A stretch of DNA of 64,000 bases, from the NCBI GenBank assembly GCA_964443145.1, contig CAYUBS010000001.1:24401-88400 (forward strand). The letters are read 5' to 3'. Origin of the DNA: JAHEFT01 sp964443145 (GTDB lineage: Bacteria > Pseudomonadota > Gammaproteobacteria > Xanthomonadales > SZUA-36). The notes beneath the pieces are model-generated. The model made no database searches and had not been told where the DNA came from. It saw only the letters and a list, made by a program, of their open reading frames with translations. The position numbers and the translations under genes were made by a program. This document shows positions 1-8,447 of this stretch, one piece after another (the first letter of the stretch is position 1; each line of letters opens with the position of its first letter).

Positions 1-764
1 TCCCGCATCTCGACAGCCCCGCGAACGTCTATCCGCTTGACACCTGAAGGGGTCTCCAGTGTTACCGGACCCGCCACCAGGCTAACGTCCGCACCCGCTG
101 CAACGGCCGCCCGGGCAACAGCGAACCCCATTCTCCCGGATGAGCGGTTGCCGATATAGCGCACCGGATCAATGTCCTCAAAGGTAGGGCCGGCCGAAAT
201 CAAAACGCGGACACCTTCAAGACAACGGCTCGGGGCGGGAGCCAGTGCAGTGATGATTTCAACAGGCTCCAGCATACGGCCCGGGCCTGTCTCACCACAG
301 GCCTGACTGCCGCTGGCGGGGCCGGCGAACTGCACCCCGCGTTCACGCAACAAGCTGTAATTGGCCTGTGTGGCCGCATTGATCCACATCTGGTAATTCA
401 TCGCTGGCGCCAACATCACCGGGGCTGAGGTTGCCAGGCAAATTGTGGACAGCAGGTCATTCGCAAATCCATGCGCAAGGCGGGCCATAAAATCTGCAGT
501 GGCCGGCGCAACCAGGACCTGGTCTGCCCACCGGGCCAATTCGATGTGCCCCATTCCAGCCTCGGCGGCTTCATCCAGCAGGGTCGTATGAACTGGATTT
601 CCTGAGACAGCCTGAAACGTCAGCGGCGTTACAAACGCCGTTGCTCCGGGGGTCATCACCACCCGGACTTCCGCGCCTGTATCGCGCAAACGCCGAACCA
701 GGTCAGCCGACTTATAAGCTGCTATCCCACCGCTTACACCCAGCAAAATCCGTCTGCCGCTCAT
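1..764 (-). CDS. coaBC: CoaBC, phosphopantothenoylcysteine decarboxylase/synthetase (3' end outside window)
   Basis: Bifunctional cytosolic enzyme of coenzyme A synthesis. The CoaC flavoprotein half decarboxylates 4'-phosphopantothenoylcysteine and the CoaB half makes that substrate. About 254 residues are visible. The N-terminus has the flavoprotein pattern LLGVSGGIAAYK. Further on come the substrate-loop sequence APAMNYQMW, the ACGETGPGRM segment, and the start of CoaB (ISAGPTFEDIDPVRYIGNRSSG). The start is the ATG at 764-762. The reading frame stays open to base 1, so the C-terminal CoaB part is missing only because the window ends. It is divergent from radC, the usual gammaproteobacterial arrangement (dfp-radC). 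Identification is secure. Confidence 0.95.
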   Translation of the reverse strand, partial: MSGRRILLGVSGGIAAYKSADLVRRLRDTGAEVRVVMTPGATAFVTPLTFQAVSGNPVHTTLLDEAAEAGMGHIELARWADQVLVAPATADFMARLAHGFANDLLSTICLATSAPVMLAPAMNYQMWINAATQANYSLLRERGVQFAGPASGSQACGETGPGRMLEPVEIITALAPAPSRCLEGVRVLISAGPTFEDIDPVRYIGNRSSGRMGFAVARAAVAAGADVSLVAGPVTLETPSGVKRIDVRGAVEMR

Positions 765-865
765 CGGTTCAATTCTCCACCCATTATTATTGCTGGTTAA
801 TAGCTTACATCCACTCAGGGGATTTTTCTGCAACGAAAGGGTTTTTACATCTTCACAATGGGGGT

Positions 866-1522
866 ATGAACAAAGTCCTGCCACGAGAAAAACTGGCGTC
901 TACCGGCGTTACCTCACTCGATGACGTCGAACTTCTGGCCATCCTCCTGGGTACCGGTACTGGCCGGCTGAGTGTCACGGAACTGGCCGCGAGCCTGCTG
1001 CTTACCTTCGGGGGCTTTCGCGGACTGCTGCAAGCCAATCGACGCACGCTGGAGAAGCAACAGGGACTGGGGCCGGCTAAAACTGCCAAGCTTCTGGCCG
1101 TGCTGGAGCTGTCCAGGCGACACCTGAACGAGGTCCTGGTGCGCGGCAAGCCCCTGGAAAGCCCTGACCTGACGCGGCAATATTTGAAGACCGCCCTTCG
1201 CGACCACCCCAACGAGGTGTTCGCCTGCCTTTTTCTGGACACGCGACACCGGGTGATCGCTTTTGAAGAACTGTTTCACGGCACTATCGACGGCGCCACC
1301 GTGTACCCCAGGGTGGTGGCTGAAAAAGCCTTGCAACATGGTGCTGCAGCCCTGATAGTGGCGCATAATCATCCTTCAGGTATTAGCGAACCCAGCCTGG
1401 CTGACCAGGCCATAACACGCCGCCTGAAGGACGCACTGGCCTTGCTTGATATCAGGTTACTCGACCATTTTGTCGTCGGCGAAGGGTCTCCGGTGTCCAT
1501 GGCGGCCCGTGGTCTTCTCTGA
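866..1522 (+). CDS. radC: RadC-family JAMM/MPN+ protein
   Basis: A 218-residue RadC (UPF0758) protein, close to the 222 residues of E. coli. The N-terminal part (about 1-90) is helix-hairpin-helix-like. The C-terminal MPN+/JAMM domain carries the metal-binding pattern at residues 167-180 (HNHPSG, then Ser and Asp180), with Glu in the preceding EEL near 134. The family's role in DNA repair is disputed; JAMM domains are zinc hydrolases. I chose the ATG at 866 because it gives the family-typical N-terminus (MNKVLPREKL); a longer in-frame reading to 641 runs back through coaBC. The G-run before the ATG sits too close to be an ideal ribosome-binding site. It is followed by the ribosomal protein genes rpmB and rpmG. 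Confidence 0.9.
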   Translation: MNKVLPREKLASTGVTSLDDVELLAILLGTGTGRLSVTELAASLLLTFGGFRGLLQANRRTLEKQQGLGPAKTAKLLAVLELSRRHLNEVLVRGKPLESPDLTRQYLKTALRDHPNEVFACLFLDTRHRVIAFEELFHGTIDGATVYPRVVAEKALQHGAAALIVAHNHPSGISEPSLADQAITRRLKDALALLDIRLLDHFVVGEGSPVSMAARGLL

Positions 1523-1596
1523 AAACCTTGCATACTTCTGCTGTATGGGTTATAAAGTGCGGCTGTATTTTTCAACGCATTATTACGGGAATTTCC

Positions 1597-1833
1597 ATGT
1601 CACGAGTTTGTCAGGTCACCGGAAAAAAGCCTATATCCGGAAATAACGTGTCGCACTCTAATATCAAGAGCAAGCGACGTTTTTTGCCTAACCTGCACCG
1701 CCACCGTTTTTGGGTGGCAAGCGAGAATCGCTGGGTGAGGCTTCGCGTCTCGACCAAGGGTATGCGCATCATCGACAAGAAAGGTATCGATGTTGTACTG
1801 TCAGACCTGCGGGCACGTGGCGAAAAGGTATAA
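1597..1833 (+). CDS. rpmB: 50S ribosomal protein L28
   Basis: A 78-residue L28, the standard bacterial length. It begins MSRVCQVTGKKP and contains the typical NIKSKRRFLPNLH segment followed by the RFWVASENRWVRLRVS strand region. It is a component of the large ribosomal subunit near the exit-site side of the 23S rRNA. The internal ATG at 1597 was chosen over the upstream in-frame ATG at 1528 because it matches the family start exactly. It sits 74 bases after radC and 15 bases before rpmG, so rpmB and rpmG are almost certainly cotranscribed and end at the terminator at 2047. Confidence 0.97.
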   Translation: MSRVCQVTGKKPISGNNVSHSNIKSKRRFLPNLHRHRFWVASENRWVRLRVSTKGMRIIDKKGIDVVLSDLRARGEKV

Positions 1834-1848
1834 AGGAGGATTTGAGCA

Positions 1849-2016
1849 ATGGCCAAGAGCGCAAGAGATAAAATCCGCCTGAATTCTTCAGCAGGCACCG
1901 GTCACTTTTACACGACCGACAAGAACAAGAAGAACACGCCTGCAAAAATGGAGGTCAAGAAATACGACCCCGTTGTACGCAAGCACGTCATGTACAAGGA
2001 AGGCAAAATCAAGTAA
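1849..2016 (+). CDS. rpmG: 50S ribosomal protein L33
   Basis: A 55-residue L33. It begins MAKSARDKIRLNSSAGTGHFY and contains the family core TTDKNKKNTPAKMEVKKYDP. This is the zinc-free form: the CxxC pairs seen in some L33 paralogues are absent, so it is not a Zur-controlled C+ paralogue. A strong AAAGGAGG ribosome-binding site lies at about 1832-1840, upstream of the ATG. It follows rpmB closely and is followed after 30 bases by a clear intrinsic terminator. The gene is short but unmistakable. Confidence 0.97.
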   Translation: MAKSARDKIRLNSSAGTGHFYTTDKNKKNTPAKMEVKKYDPVVRKHVMYKEGKIK

Positions 2017-2046
2017 CACCGATGCTGCCTTGCATATATGCGAAAG

Positions 2047-2071
2047 ACCCGCCTTTTTGGCGGGTTTTTTT
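2047..2071 (+). terminator. Intrinsic terminator after rpmG
   Basis: CCCGCC (2048-2053) pairs with GGCGGG (2059-2064) across a TTTTT loop, followed by a run of seven T. It ends the radC-rpmB-rpmG transcript; mutM begins 41 bases further on and so probably has its own promoter or is reached by read-through. Confidence 0.9.
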
Positions 2072-2111
2072 ATGCCGCAGATACCACCTCCTACCCCGGT
2101 GAAGCCCTTTC

Positions 2112-2951
2112 ATGCCTGAACTGCCCGAAGTCGAAACCACACTGCGCGGCATCGAACCCGCCCTGGCGGGCCGTGTCATCACGGACATCGTCATCCGCAA
2201 CGCCAGCCTGCGCTGGCCGGTTCCCGACGCAGTTCAGCAGGCTGTGGGTTGCCGGGTTACACGGTGCTGGCGCCGCGCCAAGTACCTGTTGATCGAAACT
2301 GAACGTAGCATCCAGTCCCTTGACGCGGGTTGCGGCGGTCTACTGATTCACCTCGGCATGTCGGGTTCATTGCGTATTTGCCAGGCCGATGATGAACCGC
2401 GCAAACACGACCACGTTGACCTGGTTCTGGACAGCGGTCAGTGCATTCGTTTCAACGATCCGCGCCGATTTGGAGTATTCACCTGGTGGGATGCACCGGT
2501 AGAAAACAACAAACTGCTGCGCCATCTTGGGCCTGAACCGCTTTCGGACGATTTTTCCGGACAGCTTCTATGGGACAAATCCCGCAGAAGGAAGGCAGCG
2601 GTCAAGAATTTCATCATGGATGGGAAAACGGTGGTCGGCGTCGGCAATATCTACGCCTCAGAAGCGCTCTACATGGCAGGAATTCATCCGGCAAGGGCTG
2701 CCGGGCGAATTTCCGCTGCCCGCTACAACGCCCTGGCAGGCGCGATCAGGGACGTATTGAGCCGGGCGATAAGGCGAGGCGGCACGACCCTTCGGGATTT
2801 CGTAGGTTCCGATGGCAACCCCGGCTATTTTGCCCAGGAGTTACTGGTCTATGAGCGCGAAGGCCTGCCCTGTTTTCAGTGCCAGGCAGCTGTGAAAAGA
2901 AAAGTGATCGGCCAGCGATCAAGCTACTATTGCCCACACTGCCAGCGATAA
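2112..2951 (+). CDS. mutM: Formamidopyrimidine-DNA glycosylase (Fpg/MutM)
   Basis: Base-excision-repair glycosylase/AP-lyase that removes 8-oxoguanine and ring-opened purines. It has 279 residues, near the 269 of E. coli. The mature N-terminus PELPEVETT supplies the catalytic Pro2 and Glu3. The helix-two-turn-helix region contains VGVGNIYASEALY. A C-terminal zinc finger has Cys254, Cys257, Cys274 and Cys277 in CxxC...CPHC. All family landmarks are present. It lies downstream of rpmG as in many gammaproteobacteria and converges on the small membrane-protein gene that ends the cyanophycin operon. Confidence 0.97.
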   Translation: MPELPEVETTLRGIEPALAGRVITDIVIRNASLRWPVPDAVQQAVGCRVTRCWRRAKYLLIETERSIQSLDAGCGGLLIHLGMSGSLRICQADDEPRKHDHVDLVLDSGQCIRFNDPRRFGVFTWWDAPVENNKLLRHLGPEPLSDDFSGQLLWDKSRRRKAAVKNFIMDGKTVVGVGNIYASEALYMAGIHPARAAGRISAARYNALAGAIRDVLSRAIRRGGTTLRDFVGSDGNPGYFAQELLVYEREGLPCFQCQAAVKRKVIGQRSSYYCPHCQR

Positions 2952-2977
2952 GCGGGCTGTAAGCCGGGAGACTTCTC

Positions 2978-3181
2978 CTACCCCCCTCCGTCAGATGCTT
3001 CTTCGATCTGCTGGTCTGAACGCTCCAACGCATCCAGGTACTGTTGCTCGACCTGCTCCGCCTGCTTCATGGACTGGATTTGAGGGCCGATAAAGCTCTC
3101 TTCCGCAGTGGGCACAGGTTGCTCCGGCCAAAACTTGAACACGGCCAGTGCAATGATGATCAGGATAATGAAAAAGCGCAT
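2978..3181 (-). CDS. Small single-span membrane protein, unknown function
   Basis: A 67-residue protein I do not recognise. Residues 2-18 form one hydrophobic helix (FFIILIIIALAVFKF). It is followed by a polar, Glu/Gln-rich, probably coiled region (about 35-62) and a Gly-Gly-Gly end. There is no lipobox Cys. It starts 3 bases after the tdk stop in the same direction, so it is the last gene of the iadA-cphB-cphA-Mur ligase-tdk transcript. A second long frame overlaps it, but this one has the better N-terminal membrane pattern and operon spacing. Likely real; role unknown. Confidence 0.6.
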   Translation of the reverse strand: MRFFIILIIIALAVFKFWPEQPVPTAEESFIGPQIQSMKQAEQVEQQYLDALERSDQQIEEASDGGG

Positions 3182-3184
3182 GAT

Positions 3185-3841
3185 TCAATCCTTCAGATCT
3201 AGTTTCTCAGGCTCCGATTCGTCCGCACCACCTTCCAGCGGATCGATGAAGCGGATGCGTTTTCCTGCAAAGAAAACGTCCTTGAATTCTTTCCTGCTAA
3301 CCGACACGTAACGCTCGTTTCCGCCAATTTCTACCTGCGAACCCTCACGAAGCGCGTAGCCATCGTCGTCAACACGCACCACCATTGTGGCCTTTTTTCC
3401 GGTATGACAAATGGTCTTGAGTTCTTCCAGTTGGTCGGCCCAGGCCAGCAGATATCGGCTGCCGTCGAATAATTCACCCTGAAAATCAGTTCTCAGGCCA
3501 AAACATAAAACCGGGATGTTTAGCCGGTCTACCACTTCGCTGAGCTGAAACACCTGGCTTTTCGTCAGGAATTGCGCTTCGTCCACCAGCACACAATGGA
3601 TGTTCTGACTCTCCAGCTGCCCCTGCACTTCTTCAAACAGGTCGTCTTTATTGGCGAATGCGACCGCTTCCGATTCCAGACCGATCCGTGATTTGATCAC
3701 ACCCATTGCAAACCGGTCATCCAGCGCCGGAGTAAACAACAAAGGCCGCATACCGCGCTCACGGTAGTTGTGGGCAGACTGCAGCAGAAGGGTGGTCTTC
3801 CCCGCATTCATCGCCGAGTAGTAGAAATACAGCTTAGCCAT
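3185..3841 (-). CDS. tdk: Thymidine kinase, type II
   Basis: Phosphorylates thymidine to dTMP with ATP in the salvage pathway. It has 218 residues. The Walker A segment SAMNAGKT is at residues 9-16 and the VDEAQFL motif near 87-93, and the conserved FGLRTDFQGELF and IGGNERYVSV segments follow. The zinc site looks eroded: the usual ICxCG reads ICHTG, and the Cys after YVSV is Ser. The start overlaps the end of the upstream Mur-like ligase gene by 8 bases, so the two are translationally linked. Why a salvage kinase rides in a cyanophycin operon is unclear and may be only positional. Confidence 0.93.
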   Translation of the reverse strand: MAKLYFYYSAMNAGKTTLLLQSAHNYRERGMRPLLFTPALDDRFAMGVIKSRIGLESEAVAFANKDDLFEEVQGQLESQNIHCVLVDEAQFLTKSQVFQLSEVVDRLNIPVLCFGLRTDFQGELFDGSRYLLAWADQLEELKTICHTGKKATMVVRVDDDGYALREGSQVEIGGNERYVSVSRKEFKDVFFAGKRIRFIDPLEGGADESEPEKLDLKD

Positions 3842-5549
3842 CCGGCGGACCGTTTCTGTCTATGAATTCATGCACCAGCGACAACGCTTCTGAACGTTGC
3901 GTCAATGCCAACAGCACCAGCAAATCTCCCGGGCGTGCGTTCTGGAGAGCGTGAGCCGTCGCTTCTCCCGGACCAGAAAAGATCTCGATTGCATCTTGTG
4001 CAATACCGCACTCGATCGCCGTAGCGCTGATCAGCTTTGGAACATCGAAGGGCTGACGGCCACGCTCATAACCCGGCAAATCTGCGACCAGCAGTCGATC
4101 CGGATTGACGCTACAGGCCGCTACGACGAGATCCGCAATGTCCTGGTCCAGGCGATCCCCGGCCTGCCCCATCAACAAAATAACCCGCTGCGCATTGACC
4201 TGCAAAATGGCATCAGCAAGGGCCTTCATGCCGTGCTCGTTGTGGGCAAAATCAACCAATATTTGGATAACGCCGCCTTCCACGGCATGCTCAAACCAAT
4301 TGCCGCGGCCGGGGTTATCGTGCTCGTCGCCACGAAAAAGCGCGAGACCATTCCTAATTGCGTCGTCGCTAATTCCCAGGCTCACCGCAATAGACATTGC
4401 GGCCAGCGCATTGCCGATGTTGTAGCGCACGATGCCGTTCATTGCTGCCGGTATATCCGCCACCTGAACGACTTTGCGCCTGGTGGCGTCCTGTGCAGCG
4501 ACCAGCCAGCCCGAGTCCAGGTAACACGCCGTCCCGCCATCGGCCAGCGAGTTCAACATGGATGGATTCTCCGGATCCAGGCTAAACCAGTGGACACGGT
4601 TTTCCAGCGTCCCCGCATAGGCCACAACGCCTTCGTCATCGGCATTCAAAACCAGCGGGGAATCGCCGGACAGGGCTCGACTGACAATGAACTTCGCGGG
4701 TATCAGCTCAGCCACGGTGTTGATGCCGTAGTCACCCAGGTGATCGGCCGCTACGTTAGTCACAACGGCCACGTCGGCTCGTTCCAGCCCCAGTCCGCGG
4801 CGCAACAAACCGCCCCTGGCAACCTCCAGCACAGCCATCTCCACGTCAGTTTGACGCATCAGCATCCGCGCGCCACCGGTTCCCGAATAATCACCAATAT
4901 CGATGACACGGTCAGCCACGCGAATAAAATCCGTTGATGTCAGCCCAGCGCGGAGTCCAGCTGCCGTCATGATAGCGGCGGTCATACGGACCGTGGTGGA
5001 TTTGCCGTTAGTACCGGTAACCATGGCCACCGGGATCGATTCTATTTCAGACCAGACAACCTGTTGCGGCGAGGGCAGATCATCCGGCGCCCAGACCTGT
5101 GTAGTCCTGCCAAATCCCACGGACACTTCATCGTCATCCCAAAGAAAGGGAACGCCTTTCTCATGAGCCTTTTCCTGCAATGCCAGCAAGGCGGGGTTCC
5201 GTTCCTCATCGAATAACCGGGTCAATCTCGGCAGCTCTTCATCCGCATCAGGGTTTTCCGTTCCCACGCACTTTGCCAACGCACAAGCCCAGGCCAGTTC
5301 GTTCAGCTCGCACATGGAATACAAGACATCGATCGGCGCAGAAATGAGCAAGCTGGCACCGCCTTCGAAGACCCGGTAACAGGTTTTCTCATCGGCGTAC
5401 CCGACTTTGCCCAGCCACTCTTCCGCCGCACATCGCCAGACATTTATCGCCGGTCCCGGCGGGCCATCAATCATTACGTCAATGATGGCGCTGGGGCGGT
5501 CCCAGTATAAATTGGCACCGGTCAGGCGCCTGCTGTCTGTCAGCTTCAT
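3834..5549 (-). CDS. CphA-related Mur ligase-family protein lacking the ATP-grasp domain
   Basis: A 571-residue ATP-dependent amide ligase-like protein. About 160 N-terminal residues include an opening (LTGANLYWDRPSAIIDV) that resembles CphA N-domain starts. Then comes a MurE-type ligase core with P-loop GTNGKST at 179-185. ARGGLLRRGLG at 244-254 is shared nearly word for word with the CphA encoded next door. Further on are an LNADD motif and a late FAHNEHGMKAL segment. No ATP-grasp domain is present, so it should not add both Asp and Arg as full CphA does. It begins 16 bases after cphA and overlaps tdk by 8. Plausible roles (inference): polymer priming, dipeptide ligation, or a regulatory subunit of CphA. 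The exact substrate is unknown. Confidence 0.8.
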   Translation of the reverse strand: MKLTDSRRLTGANLYWDRPSAIIDVMIDGPPGPAINVWRCAAEEWLGKVGYADEKTCYRVFEGGASLLISAPIDVLYSMCELNELAWACALAKCVGTENPDADEELPRLTRLFDEERNPALLALQEKAHEKGVPFLWDDDEVSVGFGRTTQVWAPDDLPSPQQVVWSEIESIPVAMVTGTNGKSTTVRMTAAIMTAAGLRAGLTSTDFIRVADRVIDIGDYSGTGGARMLMRQTDVEMAVLEVARGGLLRRGLGLERADVAVVTNVAADHLGDYGINTVAELIPAKFIVSRALSGDSPLVLNADDEGVVAYAGTLENRVHWFSLDPENPSMLNSLADGGTACYLDSGWLVAAQDATRRKVVQVADIPAAMNGIVRYNIGNALAAMSIAVSLGISDDAIRNGLALFRGDEHDNPGRGNWFEHAVEGGVIQILVDFAHNEHGMKALADAILQVNAQRVILLMGQAGDRLDQDIADLVVAACSVNPDRLLVADLPGYERGRQPFDVPKLISATAIECGIAQDAIEIFSGPGEATAHALQNARPGDLLVLLALTQRSEALSLVHEFIDRNGPPDG

Positions 5550-5565
5550 TTCTTTCCAGTAGTGA

Positions 5566-8373
5566 TCAATCTGATTCCTCTTCGACCCGCGCTATCCGGA
5601 CACCACGCTCATCCCTTATCAGCTCTGAACCCGGATCCAGCGTGAAGGCATCGGGATCTTCCTCGACAAAGCTCTGTACGGGCTTTTCTGCCACCGTGTC
5701 GGCATCTGAATCTTCGTCCACCTGGTGCCCGGCGACCTGGCTCCAGCAACGCTCGATGTTGTCGCCAAAAATCACGACCAGGTCACCATCGCGGCCCATT
5801 TCAAGCGCGGCCGCGAGGGCATCGACTTCGTCAGGAATGACTTTGACGTTTTTCGGACTGACACCGGCCTCATGTAACTGCGCACGCAGCATTTCGGGCA
5901 CTTCGTCCACCCCTCGCCCACGCCGGTTATCGTCCGCTTTGCAAATGTAGTAGTCAAAATGGCCGGCAGCGTTATCGGCAATAGCCTGAATGTCTTCGTC
6001 ACGCCGGTCGCCTGGTGCCGCCAATACACAAATGCGCTTACCGCCCACTTCCAGCCGGCTAACCAACTGGCTGATACTGGCGATAGCGGCCGCGTTGTGG
6101 CCATAATCCAGGATCACACGGAACGGATGTTCATCGAACACGTTCATGCGGCCCGGCGCCTGGAAGATAGATGCGTTGAAGGTCTGCAGGCCATGACGGA
6201 TGTGCTCAAGGGTTTTACCCATACTGAACGCCAGCGCGGCCGCAAACATCGCGTTCTGGACGTTGTGCGTAGCCTTGCCTTCCATCGTGGCTGGAATCAG
6301 GTGCGTCCACAACACCTGGAAATGCGTGCCATTGTCATAAAGGGTGATCATATCCCCGCCAATACCCTGCTCAAGCACCACCGCTCTGCCGCCGGCACGG
6401 ATATGTTCCTTGACCAGCAAATGCGCCGGGTTCATCGTCACGTAGCAGACGTGTTCAGCCTCCGTGTAATCAGCCATATGCAGACACAATTCGTCGTCGG
6501 CATTAAGAACGGCCGTATCTCTGGCAATCTCAATCGGGATCCGCTTGAGCTCCGCCAGCTGTTCCAGCGTATCAATACCTTTCAGACCAAGATGGTCTGA
6601 CGAAATGTTCAGGCAGGCTGAAACATCGCAGCGGCGGTAACCCAGACCAGAGCGCAACAGCCCTCCCCGGGCAGTTTCCATCACAGCCACGTCGATGGTC
6701 GGGTCACGCAAGACGATATGGGCTGATGCCGGGCCCGTCATATCTCCTTTCACTGACAGCCGCCCATCAATGTACACGCCATCGGTCGACGTCATGCCGA
6801 CCGTATGGCCTGCGCTTTTGAGAATATGTCCCAGCATTCTTGAGGTAGTAGTTTTACCGTTGGTTCCAGTGATACTTGCGACCGGAACGCGCCGTGGGCT
6901 GCCCGGCGGGAACAGCATGTCCATGACACTGCCTGACACGTCGCGTGGTTCGCCTTCCGAAGGTGCCACATGCATCCTGAAACCGGGTGCCGCATTCACC
7001 TCGACTATGGCGCCCCCTATCTCCTTGTAAGACTGTGTGATGTCCGCTGTCAGAAAATCGACGCCCCCTACATCCAACCCAACCGCCTGAACCGCGCGTA
7101 CCGCCATTTCCCGGTTGTCCGGGTGGACCACGTCCGTCACGTCTATCGCCGTTCCACCGGTCGACAGGTTGGCTGTAGAGCGCAGGTAGAACAGCTCTCC
7201 TTTCGGCAAAACGGAGTCTTTGTCGAACCCGCCTTTTTCCATCAGCCGCTCCGCCTGGTGATCCAGCTCCAGTCGTGTCAGCACCTTCTCATGTCCAATG
7301 CCACGCCGCGGGTCTTCGTTGACAATATCGACAAGTTCTTCAACCGTATGCTGTCCATCGCCCACCACGTGCCCCGGAACGCGCTTGGCGACCGCCACCA
7401 GTTCGTTATTCACAACCAGCATCCGGTGGTCCATGCCCTCGATGAAGCTCTCTACGAGCACGCTTCTGCCGCGTGCATGTTCACGGGCAGCACCATAGGC
7501 TTTACGGACCTGGTCTTCATCCACCAGGTTGATGGAAACGCCCCGGCCATGGTTCGCGTCCAATGGCTTCAACACCACCGGGTATCCTATCCGAGGAGCA
7601 GCCCTCGCCGCCTCCCGCTCTGAATACACCAATCGCTGCTGCGGGACCGGCAAGCCCAGATCGCGTAACAGGTTGTGCGTGTCTTCCTTATCACATGAAA
7701 TTTCAACGGCAATATGGGGGGTCTTGCTGGTGATGGTGGCCTGGATACGCTGCTGATACCGGCCGTGGCCAAATTGCACCAGCGAGTACTTGTTCAGCCG
7801 CAGGTAAGGTATTTCGCGCTCTTCGGCCGCCTTGACCAGGGAAGCCGTACTGGGGCCCAACTCTTTGCGCTGGGCAAAGCGGATAAAATCATCACGTTCT
7901 TCTTCGAAATCGAAATCCGACTCCAGCTCACTGGATAATTCTTCTTTCAGTTGGGCCGGCAGCAGGTTCAGCAGTAATTGCCGCGCAATCCTGGCTGCTT
8001 CCAGCCCGACGTCGCGCTGCTTGTATTCAAACACCATGTTGTATTGGCCGAGCGGTCCAATGCCCCGGGTTTTCCCGAATGAGACTTCGGAACCCGCCAT
8101 GTTCTGCAATTCAATCGCCGTGTGCTCCCAGATATGAGCCATCCAGGTGCCTTCATCTTCTCTCAAGCGCCGCAGAAAACCGCCAGGCTCACCATAGGAA
8201 CAACCATGGTTGGCCAGGCCGGGCAGTGCCTCGACCAGGCCATCTATGAATTCAGGCCCCAGTTTTACAGAGGGCCAGTCTTCCAGCACACCGATATCGA
8301 CCTGGTGGCGGATGACAGGAAAGTGGGCATAAAGGCTGGGGCCGACGTAGACATTGGTAGCCAGGATTTTCAT
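5566..8373 (-). CDS. cphA: Cyanophycin synthetase
   Basis: Makes multi-L-arginyl-poly-L-aspartate, a nitrogen and carbon reserve, from Asp, Arg and ATP. It has 935 residues, a little long for the family. An N-domain (1-160) carries HIWEH at 80-84. An ATP-grasp domain follows (about 180-470, with NHGRGVSINL near 274 and VEVNAAPG at 457-464). A Mur-ligase domain has P-loop GTNGKTT at 503-509 and the METARGGLLRSGLG motif. The last 55 residues are acidic and look non-conserved. HxxEH in the N-domain matches the zincin-like primer-cutting site described in some CphA1 enzymes. It lies between cphB (74 bases upstream) and the Mur-only paralogue. Confidence 0.96.
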   Translation of the reverse strand: MKILATNVYVGPSLYAHFPVIRHQVDIGVLEDWPSVKLGPEFIDGLVEALPGLANHGCSYGEPGGFLRRLREDEGTWMAHIWEHTAIELQNMAGSEVSFGKTRGIGPLGQYNMVFEYKQRDVGLEAARIARQLLLNLLPAQLKEELSSELESDFDFEEERDDFIRFAQRKELGPSTASLVKAAEEREIPYLRLNKYSLVQFGHGRYQQRIQATITSKTPHIAVEISCDKEDTHNLLRDLGLPVPQQRLVYSEREAARAAPRIGYPVVLKPLDANHGRGVSINLVDEDQVRKAYGAAREHARGRSVLVESFIEGMDHRMLVVNNELVAVAKRVPGHVVGDGQHTVEELVDIVNEDPRRGIGHEKVLTRLELDHQAERLMEKGGFDKDSVLPKGELFYLRSTANLSTGGTAIDVTDVVHPDNREMAVRAVQAVGLDVGGVDFLTADITQSYKEIGGAIVEVNAAPGFRMHVAPSEGEPRDVSGSVMDMLFPPGSPRRVPVASITGTNGKTTTSRMLGHILKSAGHTVGMTSTDGVYIDGRLSVKGDMTGPASAHIVLRDPTIDVAVMETARGGLLRSGLGYRRCDVSACLNISSDHLGLKGIDTLEQLAELKRIPIEIARDTAVLNADDELCLHMADYTEAEHVCYVTMNPAHLLVKEHIRAGGRAVVLEQGIGGDMITLYDNGTHFQVLWTHLIPATMEGKATHNVQNAMFAAALAFSMGKTLEHIRHGLQTFNASIFQAPGRMNVFDEHPFRVILDYGHNAAAIASISQLVSRLEVGGKRICVLAAPGDRRDEDIQAIADNAAGHFDYYICKADDNRRGRGVDEVPEMLRAQLHEAGVSPKNVKVIPDEVDALAAALEMGRDGDLVVIFGDNIERCWSQVAGHQVDEDSDADTVAEKPVQSFVEEDPDAFTLDPGSELIRDERGVRIARVEEESD

Positions 8374-8447
8374 AAGACGAGGACCTGTAATAGAAAGCGG
8401 TCAAAGCATATTAACGCCCGACCGCGGTTCCCGCCAAAATTATTTGA

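Noticed and set aside
641..865. Extension of radC upstream to 641
   Set aside because: The added residues overlap coaBC on the other strand and are unlike any RadC N-terminus.
3897..4937. 346-codon open frame on the plus strand
   Set aside because: It is antisense to the Mur-like ligase gene; GC-rich wobble positions keep the reverse frame open. The product is low in hydrophobic structure and matches no family I know.
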